Shown: positions 26,590-34,497 of the stretch, piece after piece
Layout of the letters: each line of letters begins with the position of its first letter
Position numbering within the stretch: position 1 is the first letter of the stretch
NCBI GenBank assembly: GCA_016124645.1
Contig: WGNE01000051.1
Coordinates: 1-47,811, forward strand
DNA from: Alphaproteobacteria bacterium
GTDB lineage: Bacteria; Pseudomonadota; Alphaproteobacteria; Micavibrionales; UBA2020
DNA length: 47,811 nucleotides
Reading direction: 5' to 3'
Translations under genes and position numbers: made by a program
Notes under the pieces: model-generated
What the model saw: the letters and a program-made list of their open reading frames with translations, nothing else
Databases searched by the model: none
What the model was told of the DNA's origin: nothing

Positions 26590-27829
26590 GGCGCAGCGCC
26601 TCCACGGGGTCGAGCTTCGCGGCTTTCCATGCGGGATATATCGTGGCGGCGAATGAAAGGACGAGCGCCATGCCGGCGATGAGCACGACCTCCCCCGGTT
26701 CCAGCTTGGCGGGCAGCTTGGAGAGGAAATAGATTTCCGCCGAAAACAGCTCGGTATGGGTCAGCCCCTGCAGCCACTGGCGGATGGCCTCGATGTTGCG
26801 CGCGAAAACCACGCCCAGCGCGGTACCCGCCAGCGTGCCGCCGACGCCCACCGTGGCGCCGGTGTAAAGGAAGATGCGCACGATCATCCCGCGCGTCGCG
26901 CCCATGGTGCGCAAAATCGCGATGTCGCGCCCCTTGTCCTTCACCAGCATGATGAGGCTGGAGATGATATTGAAGGCGGCGACGATGATGATGAGGGTCA
27001 GGATAAGGAACATCACGTTGCGCTCCACGTCGAGCGCGTTGGCGAGGCTGGCGTTGCTGCCTTGCCAGTCGGCGACGTTGTATTGCCCGCCCAGCTCGTT
27101 GTTGATGGCGTCTTCCACGGCGGCGGTATTGGCAGCGTCGGGCGTCATGACCTCGATCGCGCTCACGCCCTCGCCCGTCTCGAAGAAGGCCTGCGCCATG
27201 TCCATGGGCATATAGACGAAACTGTTGTTGTATTCATACATCCCGACGTCGAAAATCGCGCCGACGGTGAAGCTGCGCGAGCGCGGGATGTTGCCGAAGG
27301 GCGTGGTCTTGGCCTTGGGCGCGATGAGCGTGATCTTGTCGCCGGGGCGCAGGTGCAACCGCTGCGCCATGGCGACGCCGATGGCCACGCGGTCCTCCCC
27401 GAAGTAATCCGGCTGCGAAAGCCTGTCCTTGATGCCGGTCGAGAGGATAGGCTTGATCGAAAAATCCTGCGGCCGCAACCCGCGCACGGCCACGCCCGAG
27501 GCCGCGCCCTGCATGGTGAGCAGCGCCTGCCCCTCGATAGTCGGCAGCGCCAGCTTCACGCCCGGCGTTTTCTTCAGCCGTTCCAGCAGCGGTTCATAAG
27601 GAAAAATCGGGCCCGAGGGACTATAGACGTTGATCTCCCCGTTCAGGCCGAGGATGCGCCCGATAAGCTCGTCGCGAAAGCCGTTCATGACGGACATGAC
27701 GATGATGAGCGTCGCCACCCCCAGCATGATGCCGAGAAAGGAAAACCCCGCGATGACGGAGATGAACCCTTCTTTCCGGCGGGAGCGCAGGTAGCGGCCC
27801 GCGACCATTCTTTCAAAGGCGAAGGACAT
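26582..27829 (-). CDS. lolC: Lipoprotein-releasing ABC transporter permease (LolC/LolE family)
   Basis: A 415-residue MacB/FtsX-type permease. Cytoplasmic start SFAFERMVAGRYLRSRRKEG leads to the first helix (about 20-45, with GIMLGVATLIIVMSVMNGF), a large periplasmic domain (about 45-270), then three more helices near 275-305, 320-350 and 375-400. It should partner LolD. Alphaproteobacteria usually have one permease that resembles both LolC and LolE and is thought to act as a homodimer, so the letter is nominal. The ATG at 27829 is chosen; the open frame upstream to 28000 is only the shadow of the acetyltransferase gene. The stop/start pair TGATG couples it to that gene. Confidence 0.93.
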   Translation of the reverse strand: MSFAFERMVAGRYLRSRRKEGFISVIAGFSFLGIMLGVATLIIVMSVMNGFRDELIGRILGLNGEINVYSPSGPIFPYEPLLERLKKTPGVKLALPTIEGQALLTMQGAASGVAVRGLRPQDFSIKPILSTGIKDRLSQPDYFGEDRVAIGVAMAQRLHLRPGDKITLIAPKAKTTPFGNIPRSRSFTVGAIFDVGMYEYNNSFVYMPMDMAQAFFETGEGVSAIEVMTPDAANTAAVEDAINNELGGQYNVADWQGSNASLANALDVERNVMFLILTLIIIVAAFNIISSLIMLVKDKGRDIAILRTMGATRGMIVRIFLYTGATVGVGGTLAGTALGVVFARNIEAIRQWLQGLTHTELFSAEIYFLSKLPAKLEPGEVVLIAGMALVLSFAATIYPAWKAAKLDPVEALRRE

Positions 27830-28281
27830 CAGGCGGTTTTCTCCGCGGGCAGGGTGAATTCCATGAGGATGTGCGGCACGGTATGTTCCTCGAAAGGCGC
27901 GCCGACCGGCTGCCAGCCGTGGCGCAGATAAAAGCCGCGCGCCGTCTCCCGCGCATGGCAATACATGCCTTTCACGCCCCAGCCCCGCAAAACCTCGCAA
28001 GCGACCGCCAGCATGGTGCCGCCGACGCCGCGCCCCTGCGCCGCGTCATCCACCGCGACCTGCCGCAGCTGCACGCCGCCGTCCGGGTGCTTTTGCAGGA
28101 TCATGCAGCCCTGAATCGCCGCGCCGTCGAAACAGCCCAGCAGGTGGCAGCCCGCGTCGAGCGCCTTTTCCTCCGCCGTCAGCACCAGCCCCAGCGGCTT
28201 TCGCAGCACACGCTCGCGAAGGTCGCACATGGCGGCGTAATCCGCGCTGCCGGGAATGATCTGGCGGACGTCCACGGTCAA
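27829..28281 (-). CDS. GNAT-family N-acetyltransferase
   Basis: A 150-residue acetyltransferase of unknown substrate. The GNAT core is clear: MCDLRERVLRKPLGL (18-32), beta strand QLRQVAVDD (71-79), the acetyl-CoA pyrophosphate loop QGRGVGG (82-88), and a C-terminal MYCHARETARGFYLRHGW segment. It is encoded between proS and the lol permease. The reading frame begins with TTG at 28281, which overlaps the proS stop as TTGA; a GTG two codons later (28275) at a better distance from AAGG is an equally likely start, giving 148 residues. Confidence 0.88.
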   Translation of the reverse strand: MTVDVRQIIPGSADYAAMCDLRERVLRKPLGLVLTAEEKALDAGCHLLGCFDGAAIQGCMILQKHPDGGVQLRQVAVDDAAQGRGVGGTMLAVACEVLRGWGVKGMYCHARETARGFYLRHGWQPVGAPFEEHTVPHILMEFTLPAEKTA

Positions 28282-29756
28282 TAGGCCTTGGAAACGATGA
28301 CCTTGCGCCCTTCGTCCTCATAGGGCAGGCAGCGCGTGGTAACGGCGAAATCTTTCTTGATGGCCTCGAATTCCTCCGAATCCTTGATGAGGTCGTAATC
28401 CAGCCGCAGCCCGCCGATTTTCTCCGCCGCGAAGAAATCGCGCACGTCTTTCAGCGAAGCCGCGTCCTGCACCATGCCGTTCAGCCGCTCGCGGCCCTTG
28501 GCCAGCAAGTCTTTTTGCATGTCGTCCAGCACGGCGCCGATTTTGTTGATGAATTCCTCGGCCGATACCTTGGCCTTGCCGTCCTTGCCGAGGTCGCGGC
28601 GGGTATAGGTGAGCTGGCCCCCGGCGATCTCGCGCGCGCCGACCTCGAGGCGCACGGGCACGCCCTTCTTGATGCTGTTCCACATCTTGTCCGAGTTGCG
28701 CAGGTCCGAGCGGTCCAGCTCGACCGAGATGTCCTTGGCGATGAGTTCCTTGCGGATGTTCTCGCAATACTCGATGATCTTGCCCCGGTCCGCCTCGTCG
28801 TGGATGATGGGCAGGATGACGACCTGGTGCGGCGCGACGCGCGGCGGCATGACCATGCCGTCATCGTCGCCGTGGGTCATGATCAGCCCGCCGATGGTGC
28901 GGGTTGACATGCCCCATGACGTCGTCCAAGCCAGCTTCTGCGTGCCGTCCTTGTCGAGATACTTGATGTCCGAGGACTTCGCGAAGGTCTGGCCGAGGTT
29001 GTGGGAGGTCGCGCTTTGCAACGCCTTGCCGTCCTGCATGAAGGCCTCGACCGTATAGGTCTCGATGGCGCCGGGGAAGCGTTCGTCCGGCGTTTTCGCG
29101 CCCTTGATGACGGGAATGGCCATGTAGTTTTCAAGGAAGTCGGCATAGACCTCCAGCATCCGGCGCGCGTCGGCGTCGGCTTCCTCCGCCGTGGCGAAGG
29201 CGTTGTGGCCTTCCTGCCAGAGGAATTCGGCGGTGCGCAGGAAGATGCGCGGGCGCATTTCCCAGCGCATGACGTTGCACCACTGGTTGAGCTTCAGCGG
29301 CAGGTCGCGGTAGGACTGCACCCAGTTGTGCATCGCCTCGCCGATAATCGTCTCCGACGTGGGGCGGATGATCATGGGCTCGGTCAGCACCGAAGCGGGG
29401 TCGGGCGCCAGCGCGCCTTCCTCGTTCTTGGCGAGACGGTGGTGGGTGACGACCGCGCATTCCTTGGCGAAACCGTCGATATGGTCGGCTTCCTTGGCGA
29501 TGTAGCTCATGGGGATGAGCAGCGGGAAATAGGCGTTGCGCACCTCCTCCAGCTTGATCATCTTGTCGAAATGCTTCTGGATGTTCTCCCACACCGCAAA
29601 ACCGTAAGGCTTGATGATCATGCAGCCGCGCACGGGCGCGTTCTCCGCCATGTCGGCGGCCTTGATGACCTGCTGGTACCATTCGGGGAAATTATCCTCC
29701 CGCGTGGGGGTGATCGCCGTTCTGGAATTCTTGGTTTTCTTCGCCGGTTCAGCCAT
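28278..29756 (-). CDS. proS: Prolyl-tRNA synthetase, archaeal/eukaryotic type (ProS type 3)
   Basis: Charges tRNA-Pro with proline. The 492-residue enzyme is the type 3 form known from archaea, eukaryotes, Thermus and Mycoplasma, not the roughly 440-residue type 2 usual in alphaproteobacteria. Marks: FPEWYQQVIKAADMAENAPVRG near the N-terminus but split here (FPEWYQQVIKAA then DMAENAPVRG), RGCMIIKPYGFAVWENIQ, IRPTSETIIGEAM, FLRTAEFLWQEGHNAFAT, and a class II motif 3 region GMSTRTIGGLIMTHGDDDG. There is no editing insertion of the type 1 enzyme. It ends in a C-terminal Tyr (VIVSKAY), a hallmark of this type, but only one Cys (TTRC) remains of the usual C-terminal zinc-binding set. The stop overlaps the acetyltransferase start. 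Confidence 0.95.
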   Translation of the reverse strand: MAEPAKKTKNSRTAITPTREDNFPEWYQQVIKAADMAENAPVRGCMIIKPYGFAVWENIQKHFDKMIKLEEVRNAYFPLLIPMSYIAKEADHIDGFAKECAVVTHHRLAKNEEGALAPDPASVLTEPMIIRPTSETIIGEAMHNWVQSYRDLPLKLNQWCNVMRWEMRPRIFLRTAEFLWQEGHNAFATAEEADADARRMLEVYADFLENYMAIPVIKGAKTPDERFPGAIETYTVEAFMQDGKALQSATSHNLGQTFAKSSDIKYLDKDGTQKLAWTTSWGMSTRTIGGLIMTHGDDDGMVMPPRVAPHQVVILPIIHDEADRGKIIEYCENIRKELIAKDISVELDRSDLRNSDKMWNSIKKGVPVRLEVGAREIAGGQLTYTRRDLGKDGKAKVSAEEFINKIGAVLDDMQKDLLAKGRERLNGMVQDAASLKDVRDFFAAEKIGGLRLDYDLIKDSEEFEAIKKDFAVTTRCLPYEDEGRKVIVSKAY

Positions 29757-29794
29757 GGTCTTGTCCGCTTTTCTGGTGGTTGGGCCCGTCCGTC

Positions 29795-29823
29795 AAATTA
29801 CAAAAGCCCGGGAAATTGGTCAA
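29795..29823 (-). promoter_or_regulatory. Possible promoter of proS
   Basis: Minus-strand TTGACC (29823-29818) and TAATTT (29800-29795) are 17 bases apart within the 95-bp gap between proS and the upstream exported-protein gene. The -35 box is good and the -10 box weak. The gap would allow proS-lolD expression independent of the nuo-to-DUF1467 transcript. Confidence 0.4.
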
Positions 29824-29851
29824 TCTTTGATTTTTAATAATAAATCCGCCG

Positions 29852-30346
29852 TTACGACCCCGGCCCCTCGCCTTTGTCGAACTTGACGGCGGGCTTTTCC
29901 GCGTCTTCCTTTTTCGGCGCATCCTTTTCCTGCTGCGCGCATATGTTGCGCAGCGTGGCTTCGGCCTGTCCTTCCAGCGGCTGGCCGTTGAAGGTGACGT
30001 GCCCGTCCTTCATGGCAATAGTGCCGATTTTCATCTTGCCTTCCAGACCGGCGGGCGCGGTGAGACCGAGGTACTGGGCCGTATCGACGGTAAGGTCGAA
30101 AGTGACCGTATCCGGCATTTTGATCGGCGACGGGTTGAGGTCCGGCTCCACCACCGGGTTGCCGTGCACGTCCACGCCCGGCTGGTATTCCACGCCCGGC
30201 GGTTCCTGGTACGTCACCATCCGGCTGCAGAACGCGGGGTCGATCTCCGGCGTTTTCGCCGCCTGTTCCTTGTCGGCGGCGAAGGCCGGCAGGGAAAACA
30301 GGCAAGCCGCGCCCGCGGCGATGAGGATGTTCTTCACGTTCGTCAT
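29852..30346 (-). CDS. Unknown exported protein downstream of DUF1467
   Basis: Not assigned to a known family. From the ATG at 30346 it has 164 residues: a signal peptide (1-23, ending PAFA-AD), two Cys (Cys40 in PAFCSRM and Cys136 in RNICAQQ) that could form a disulfide, the segment VEYQPGVDVHGNPVVEPDL (52-70), a beta-rich part to about 125, and a Lys/Glu-rich disordered tail. It is probably periplasmic. Translation is coupled to DUF1467 by an ATGA overlap. The open frame to 30565 is a shadow of DUF1467. Confidence 0.8.
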   Translation of the reverse strand: MTNVKNILIAAGAACLFSLPAFAADKEQAAKTPEIDPAFCSRMVTYQEPPGVEYQPGVDVHGNPVVEPDLNPSPIKMPDTVTFDLTVDTAQYLGLTAPAGLEGKMKIGTIAMKDGHVTFNGQPLEGQAEATLRNICAQQEKDAPKKEDAEKPAVKFDKGEGPGS

Positions 30347-30606
30347 TTCTGCACCAGCACCCCTTCGTAGAACCAGCCGTGCCAGTTGATGACGCCGGTA
30401 TAGACCAGCAGCCACAAAACCCCCAGCACCACGCCGGCCAGCACGGTATTGATGAGCAGCTTCTTTTTCAGGTTGGGAAAGACCGGCGCGCCCATGTCGT
30501 GGCCCTTGCCTTCTTCCGTATGGCGTTTCACGCCGAGCGGCAGCACGGTGAAAAGGCACAACCACCAGAGCATGACGTAGATGAAAGCGGCGTCGAGCAG
30601 AGACAT
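30343..30606 (-). CDS. DUF1467 family small membrane protein
   Basis: An 87-residue protein with two membrane helices (about 5-25 and 52-70) separated by a charged loop. The sequence matches the alphaproteobacterial DUF1467 family in YVMLWWLCLFTVLPLGVK and the GAPVFPNLKKKLLINT segment. Function unknown. It lies 3 bp after the RNase J gene and is coupled to the following exported protein, so the two may work together at the inner membrane. Confidence 0.88.
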   Translation of the reverse strand: MSLLDAAFIYVMLWWLCLFTVLPLGVKRHTEEGKGHDMGAPVFPNLKKKLLINTVLAGVVLGVLWLLVYTGVINWHGWFYEGVLVQK

Positions 30607-30609
30607 GGC

Positions 30610-32292
30610 TTATATCCTCACCAGATGAACGCGGGTCTGCGGCTTGCGGTCGAACTTCTTGCTGAAATACCGGCGCGCGGTAATGCGGATTTGCTCCCCC
30701 AGCTCGTCGTCGTCCCGGCGCAGGCCCTTGGGCGTATTTTCGATCTTTTTCGAGATTTCCTCGACCACGCCCTCGATGTATTCGGCATCCACCTCGCTGC
30801 TTTCGTCCAGCAGGCCCATCGCCGTCACCTTCGGCGGGGCGACGAGATTGCCCTGCCCGTCCACCACCACGGTCACGACCACGCTGCCGTTGTGCATCAG
30901 GCGGCGGCGCATGAGGATGGCTTCGTGATCGACCGCGACGATGCGCTTGCCCTCGATGGCGAGGATGCCGCTATCGACATGGCCCATCAGCTGCGCGCCC
31001 TCTTTCGATACCTCGATGACATGGCCGTTTTGCGGTATCAGCACCTGCCCCACGCCGCAGTCCTCGGCCAGCGCGGCGTGTTTTTCCTGCTGCATGTGCT
31101 CGCCGTGCACGGGAATGGCGGTCAGGGGCTTCACCCAGCTGTACAGCGCCTTCAGCTCGTCGCGGTAGGGGTGGCCGGAAACATGGATCGGCGCGTCGCG
31201 GTCCGTCACCACGTTCACGCCCGCCGCCATGAAGCGGTTCTTGATGCGGTCGATGGCGCGCTCGTTGCCGGGAATGGTGCGGGAGGAGAAAATGACCACG
31301 TCCCCTTCCGCCAGCTGCAGCGCCTTGTGGTCGTCCCGCGCGATGCGGGACAGGGCCGCGCGCGGCTCGCCCTGCGAGCCGGTGCAGACATAGACCAGCT
31401 TTTCGGCCGGCAGCAGGTTGGCCTCGTCGTCGGTCAGGAATTCCGGCACGCCGGAGAGGTAATCGCAATGCCGCGCCGCCTCGTTCGAGTTCCAAAGCGA
31501 GCGCCCGACGAGGCAGATCTGCCGGTCGTTCGCCTGCGCCGCCTCCGAGATGCTTTTCAGCCGCGCGACGTTGGTCGAAAAGCAGCTGACCGCGATGCAG
31601 GCGTCCCTGAATTCGCCGAAGACCTCGGACAGGTTTTTCTGCACCATGCGCTCGGAGCCCGAATGGCCCGGCACCATGGCGTTGGTCGAATCCCCGACCA
31701 GCGCCAGCACGCCCGCTTCGCCGATTTCCTTCAGGCGTTTCTCGTCTGTCTTCTGCCCCACCACGGGGTCTTCGTCCAGCTTCCAGTCGCCGGTATGCAC
31801 GATAGTGCCGACGTCATTGACCGTGATGGCCAGCGCGCAGGCCTCGGGGATGGAATGGGCCATGTTGACGTATTCGATGTCGAAGGGCCCCAGCGCCACG
31901 CGGCCCGACAGCGGCACGTCGTGCAGCTTCGTCTGCCCGCCCCAGGGCGTTTCGCTGAAAGCCTGGCGGATGCGGGTGGCGGTGAATTTGGTGGCGTAGA
32001 GCGGCGCCTTCAGCCGCGGCCAGAGATGCTCGAGCGCGCCGATATGGTCCTCGTGCCCGTGGGTGAGCACGATGCCCAGCAGCTTGTCGCCCAGCGAGAC
32101 GGCGAAGGACGGGTCGGGCAGCAATATGTCGATGCCGGGCATGGTTTCGTCGGCGAAGCCCATGCCGCAATCGACCATCACCCACTGGTCGCGGTGGCCG
32201 TAAAGCGTCATGTTCGCGCCGAAGATGCCGCAACCGCCCAGCGGCACCATATAGACGGCATCCCGCGCCATGTTGAAATCGAATGTGTTCAT
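30610..32292 (-). CDS. rnj: Ribonuclease J
   Basis: RNase J is a beta-CASP metallo-beta-lactamase nuclease with endo- and 5'-exonuclease activities in mRNA decay and rRNA maturation; many alphaproteobacteria have it besides RNase E. The 560-residue protein has the zinc motif HGHEDH (78-83), VNMAHSIPEACALAI, a VHTGDWKLDEDP metal site, the beta-CASP insert with CTGSQGEPRAALSRIA, HVSGHPYRDELKAL and PVHGEHMQQEKHA, and a C-terminal dimerisation part. TAATG joins it to birA upstream with a one-base overlap. Confidence 0.95.
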   Translation of the reverse strand: MNTFDFNMARDAVYMVPLGGCGIFGANMTLYGHRDQWVMVDCGMGFADETMPGIDILLPDPSFAVSLGDKLLGIVLTHGHEDHIGALEHLWPRLKAPLYATKFTATRIRQAFSETPWGGQTKLHDVPLSGRVALGPFDIEYVNMAHSIPEACALAITVNDVGTIVHTGDWKLDEDPVVGQKTDEKRLKEIGEAGVLALVGDSTNAMVPGHSGSERMVQKNLSEVFGEFRDACIAVSCFSTNVARLKSISEAAQANDRQICLVGRSLWNSNEAARHCDYLSGVPEFLTDDEANLLPAEKLVYVCTGSQGEPRAALSRIARDDHKALQLAEGDVVIFSSRTIPGNERAIDRIKNRFMAAGVNVVTDRDAPIHVSGHPYRDELKALYSWVKPLTAIPVHGEHMQQEKHAALAEDCGVGQVLIPQNGHVIEVSKEGAQLMGHVDSGILAIEGKRIVAVDHEAILMRRRLMHNGSVVVTVVVDGQGNLVAPPKVTAMGLLDESSEVDAEYIEGVVEEISKKIENTPKGLRRDDDELGEQIRITARRYFSKKFDRKPQTRVHLVRI

Positions 32293-33035
32293 TATCCTGC
32301 ATATACCTCGCCGGAGGAGATGGAGCGGCGCGTGCCGTCCTCCAGCTCCAGCTCTAGCGCCCCGCCCGGATCGATGCCGAGGAACCTGCCTTGCAGCTCT
32401 TCCTTGGGCAGGCGCACGTTGATCTTGCCGCCGATGTTATGGGCGTATTTCAGCCATTCGTCGCGTATCGGCGCGAAGCCCTTGCCCTTCCAGATGCCCT
32501 GCAGCGTGAAAAGCTTTTGCGCCAGCTTTTCCAGCACCTGCCCGGCCTCCACCTCGTCCACGCCGAAATCGAGCAGGCTGACCGCCCCTTCGGGCGCGCC
32601 CTGCACGTTGACGCCGATGCCGACGACGATCCACGGCACGGGCTGTACGCCCTTCGCCTCGGTCTCCAGCAATATTCCCGCCGCCTTTTTGCCGTTCAGC
32701 AGCAGGTCGTTCGGCCATTTCAGGCGGACGTCCGCGCTGTCCGGCAGCCATTTCTGCAAGACCTCGGCCAGCGCCAGCGACGCCATGAAGGACAGCTGCC
32801 CGGCTTGCGAGGCGTTCACGTCCGGGCGGAAGATCATGCTCATGTACAGGTTGCCGGGGTATGAGGTCCAGCTGTTTCCCTGCCGGCCGCGCCCCGCCGT
32901 CTGCTCATGCGCCCAGACGACCGTGCCCGCGGGATAGCCATTGCGCGCCAGCTGCTTGGCGTGGTCGTTGGTGCTGCCGACCGCCGCCAGTTCGACGAGG
33001 CCGATATTCTCCGGCAGTTTCGGCTGGTAGGCCAT
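32292..33035 (-). CDS. birA: Biotin-[acetyl-CoA-carboxylase] ligase
   Basis: Activates biotin with ATP and attaches it to the biotin carrier protein of acetyl-CoA carboxylase. The 247-residue protein is the monofunctional type without the DNA-binding helix-turn-helix of E. coli BirA. Marks: GSTNDHAKQLA (20-30), the biotinyl-AMP loop GRGRQGNSW (49-57), KWPND (106-110) and Lys117 in NGKKAAGILLE. The ATG at 33035 is preferred to GTG/ATG six codons upstream, which would overlap nuoN. It lies 7 bp after nuoN in the common alphaproteobacterial nuoN-birA order. Confidence 0.95.
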   Translation of the reverse strand: MAYQPKLPENIGLVELAAVGSTNDHAKQLARNGYPAGTVVWAHEQTAGRGRQGNSWTSYPGNLYMSMIFRPDVNASQAGQLSFMASLALAEVLQKWLPDSADVRLKWPNDLLLNGKKAAGILLETEAKGVQPVPWIVVGIGVNVQGAPEGAVSLLDFGVDEVEAGQVLEKLAQKLFTLQGIWKGKGFAPIRDEWLKYAHNIGGKINVRLPKEELQGRFLGIDPGGALELELEDGTRRSISSGEVYAG

Positions 33036-33042
33036 GCCGGGC

Positions 33043-34497
33043 TTACAACGCAAACAGCGACTGGGCGGCGGCTTGCGCCGTCGTCAGCAGCGGCCCGGGT
33101 GCGATGATGAACAGCACGAGCGCCAGCGCGGATACCGCCAGCAGCCCGTTCAGGCGGCGGTCTTCCGCGCGGTCCAGCGTGTCGTCGCTGGCGGCGTCGA
33201 AATACATGACCTTGATGACGCGCAGGTAATAGTAGGCCGCGACGACCGAGGTCAGCACGCCGATGATCGAGAGCGCGTAGAGATGCGCGTTGATGGCCGC
33301 CTGAAAGACGAACAGCTTGCCGAAGAAGCCCGCCAGCGGCGGAATGCCCGCCATGGAGAACATCATGACCGTCATGGCCAGCGCCAGCATCGGCTGCGTC
33401 TGGCCGAGCCCGGCGAGGTCGTAGATGTTTTCGACCATGCGGTCGCGCTGCTTCATCATCAGCACCACGGCGAAGGCGCCGATGCTGGTGACCATGTAGA
33501 TGGCGGTGAAGATCATGATGGCCTTGACCCCCTCCTCGCTCGCGGCGACGAGGCCGACGAGCGCATAGCCCATGTTGCCGATGGAGCTATAGGCCAGCAG
33601 GCGCTTGATGTTGGTCTGGCGCACCGCGGCCACGGCGCCCAGCACCATGGAAGCGACGGAGATGAAGACGATGACCTGCCGCCATTCATGCACGATATGG
33701 CCGAAGGGCCCCATGAACACGCGGGTGATGAGCGCCAGCGCGGCGATTTTCGGCACGATGGCGAAAAAGGCGGTGACGGAGGTCGGCGCGCCCTCATAGA
33801 CGTCGGGCGTCCACATATGGAAGGGCACCGCGGAAATCTTGAACGCGAGGCCCGAGAGCAACAGCACCATGCCGACGATGACGCCCAGCGAAACCGCGCC
33901 CGTGCCGTTCAGCACGTTGGCCATGTGGGTGAACTCGGTCGTGCCGGTATAGCCGTAGAGCAGCGACGCGCCGTAAAGCAGCATGCCGGAAGACAGCGCG
34001 CCCAGCACGAAGTATTTCAGCCCCGCCTCGGTCGAGCGCACGGTGTCCCGCTGGAAGGCGGCCAGCACGTAAAGCGGCAGGCTTTGCAGCTCCAGCCCCA
34101 TGTAGAGCGAGATGAGGTCATGCGCCGAGATCATCAGCATCATCCCCAGCGTGGAGAACATGATGAGCACCGGGTATTCGAACCGCATGATGCGCTGGCG
34201 TTCGAGGTAATGGGTGGACATGTAAACGGATACGGCGGAACCGATGAGCACCAGTACCTTCATGAAGGCGCCGAAGGTGTCGTTGATGAACATGTCGTTG
34301 AAAGTCAGGTTGGAGCCGTGGCAGAAGCGGTAAACCGCGCCCGCCAGCAACAGCAGGGTGAGCGCCGCGAAGTTCGAGACGGTCTTGTGCTTCTCTTCCT
34401 TGCCCGCGACGCCCAGCATCAAAAGCATCAGCGACATGATGGCGAGGAATATCTCGGGGAATGCCGTAATCAGTTCCGGCGGAGTGAACGAATTCAT
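33043..34497 (-). CDS. nuoN: NADH-quinone oxidoreductase subunit N
   Basis: One of three antiporter-like proton-pumping membrane subunits of complex I. The 484-residue protein has about 14 membrane helices with the family segments [17 protein letters not shown] (Lys in the discontinuous helix), [21 protein letters not shown] and [16 protein letters not shown], and [15 protein letters not shown]. The ATG overlaps the nuoM stop as ATGA. Confidence 0.97.
   Translation of the reverse strand: MNSFTPPELITAFPEIFLAIMSLMLLMLGVAGKEEKHKTVSNFAALTLLLLAGAVYRFCHGSNLTFNDMFINDTFGAFMKVLVLIGSAVSVYMSTHYLERQRIMRFEYPVLIMFSTLGMMLMISAHDLISLYMGLELQSLPLYVLAAFQRDTVRSTEAGLKYFVLGALSSGMLLYGASLLYGYTGTTEFTHMANVLNGTGAVSLGVIVGMVLLLSGLAFKISAVPFHMWTPDVYEGAPTSVTAFFAIVPKIAALALITRVFMGPFGHIVHEWRQVIVFISVASMVLGAVAAVRQTNIKRLLAYSSIGNMGYALVGLVAASEEGVKAIMIFTAIYMVTSIGAFAVVLMMKQRDRMVENIYDLAGLGQTQPMLALAMTVMMFSMAGIPPLAGFFGKLFVFQAAINAHLYALSIIGVLTSVVAAYYYLRVIKVMYFDAASDDTLDRAEDRRLNGLLAVSALALVLFIIAPGPLLTTAQAAAQSLFAL

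Noticed and set aside
27830-28000. 57-codon N-terminal extension of the lol permease
   Set aside because: Overlaps the acetyltransferase gene and does not resemble the family; the ATG at 27829 gives the standard N-terminus.
30379-32937. 852-codon open frame opposite RNase J and birA
   Set aside because: Crosses four real minus-strand genes; shadow composition, no start signal.
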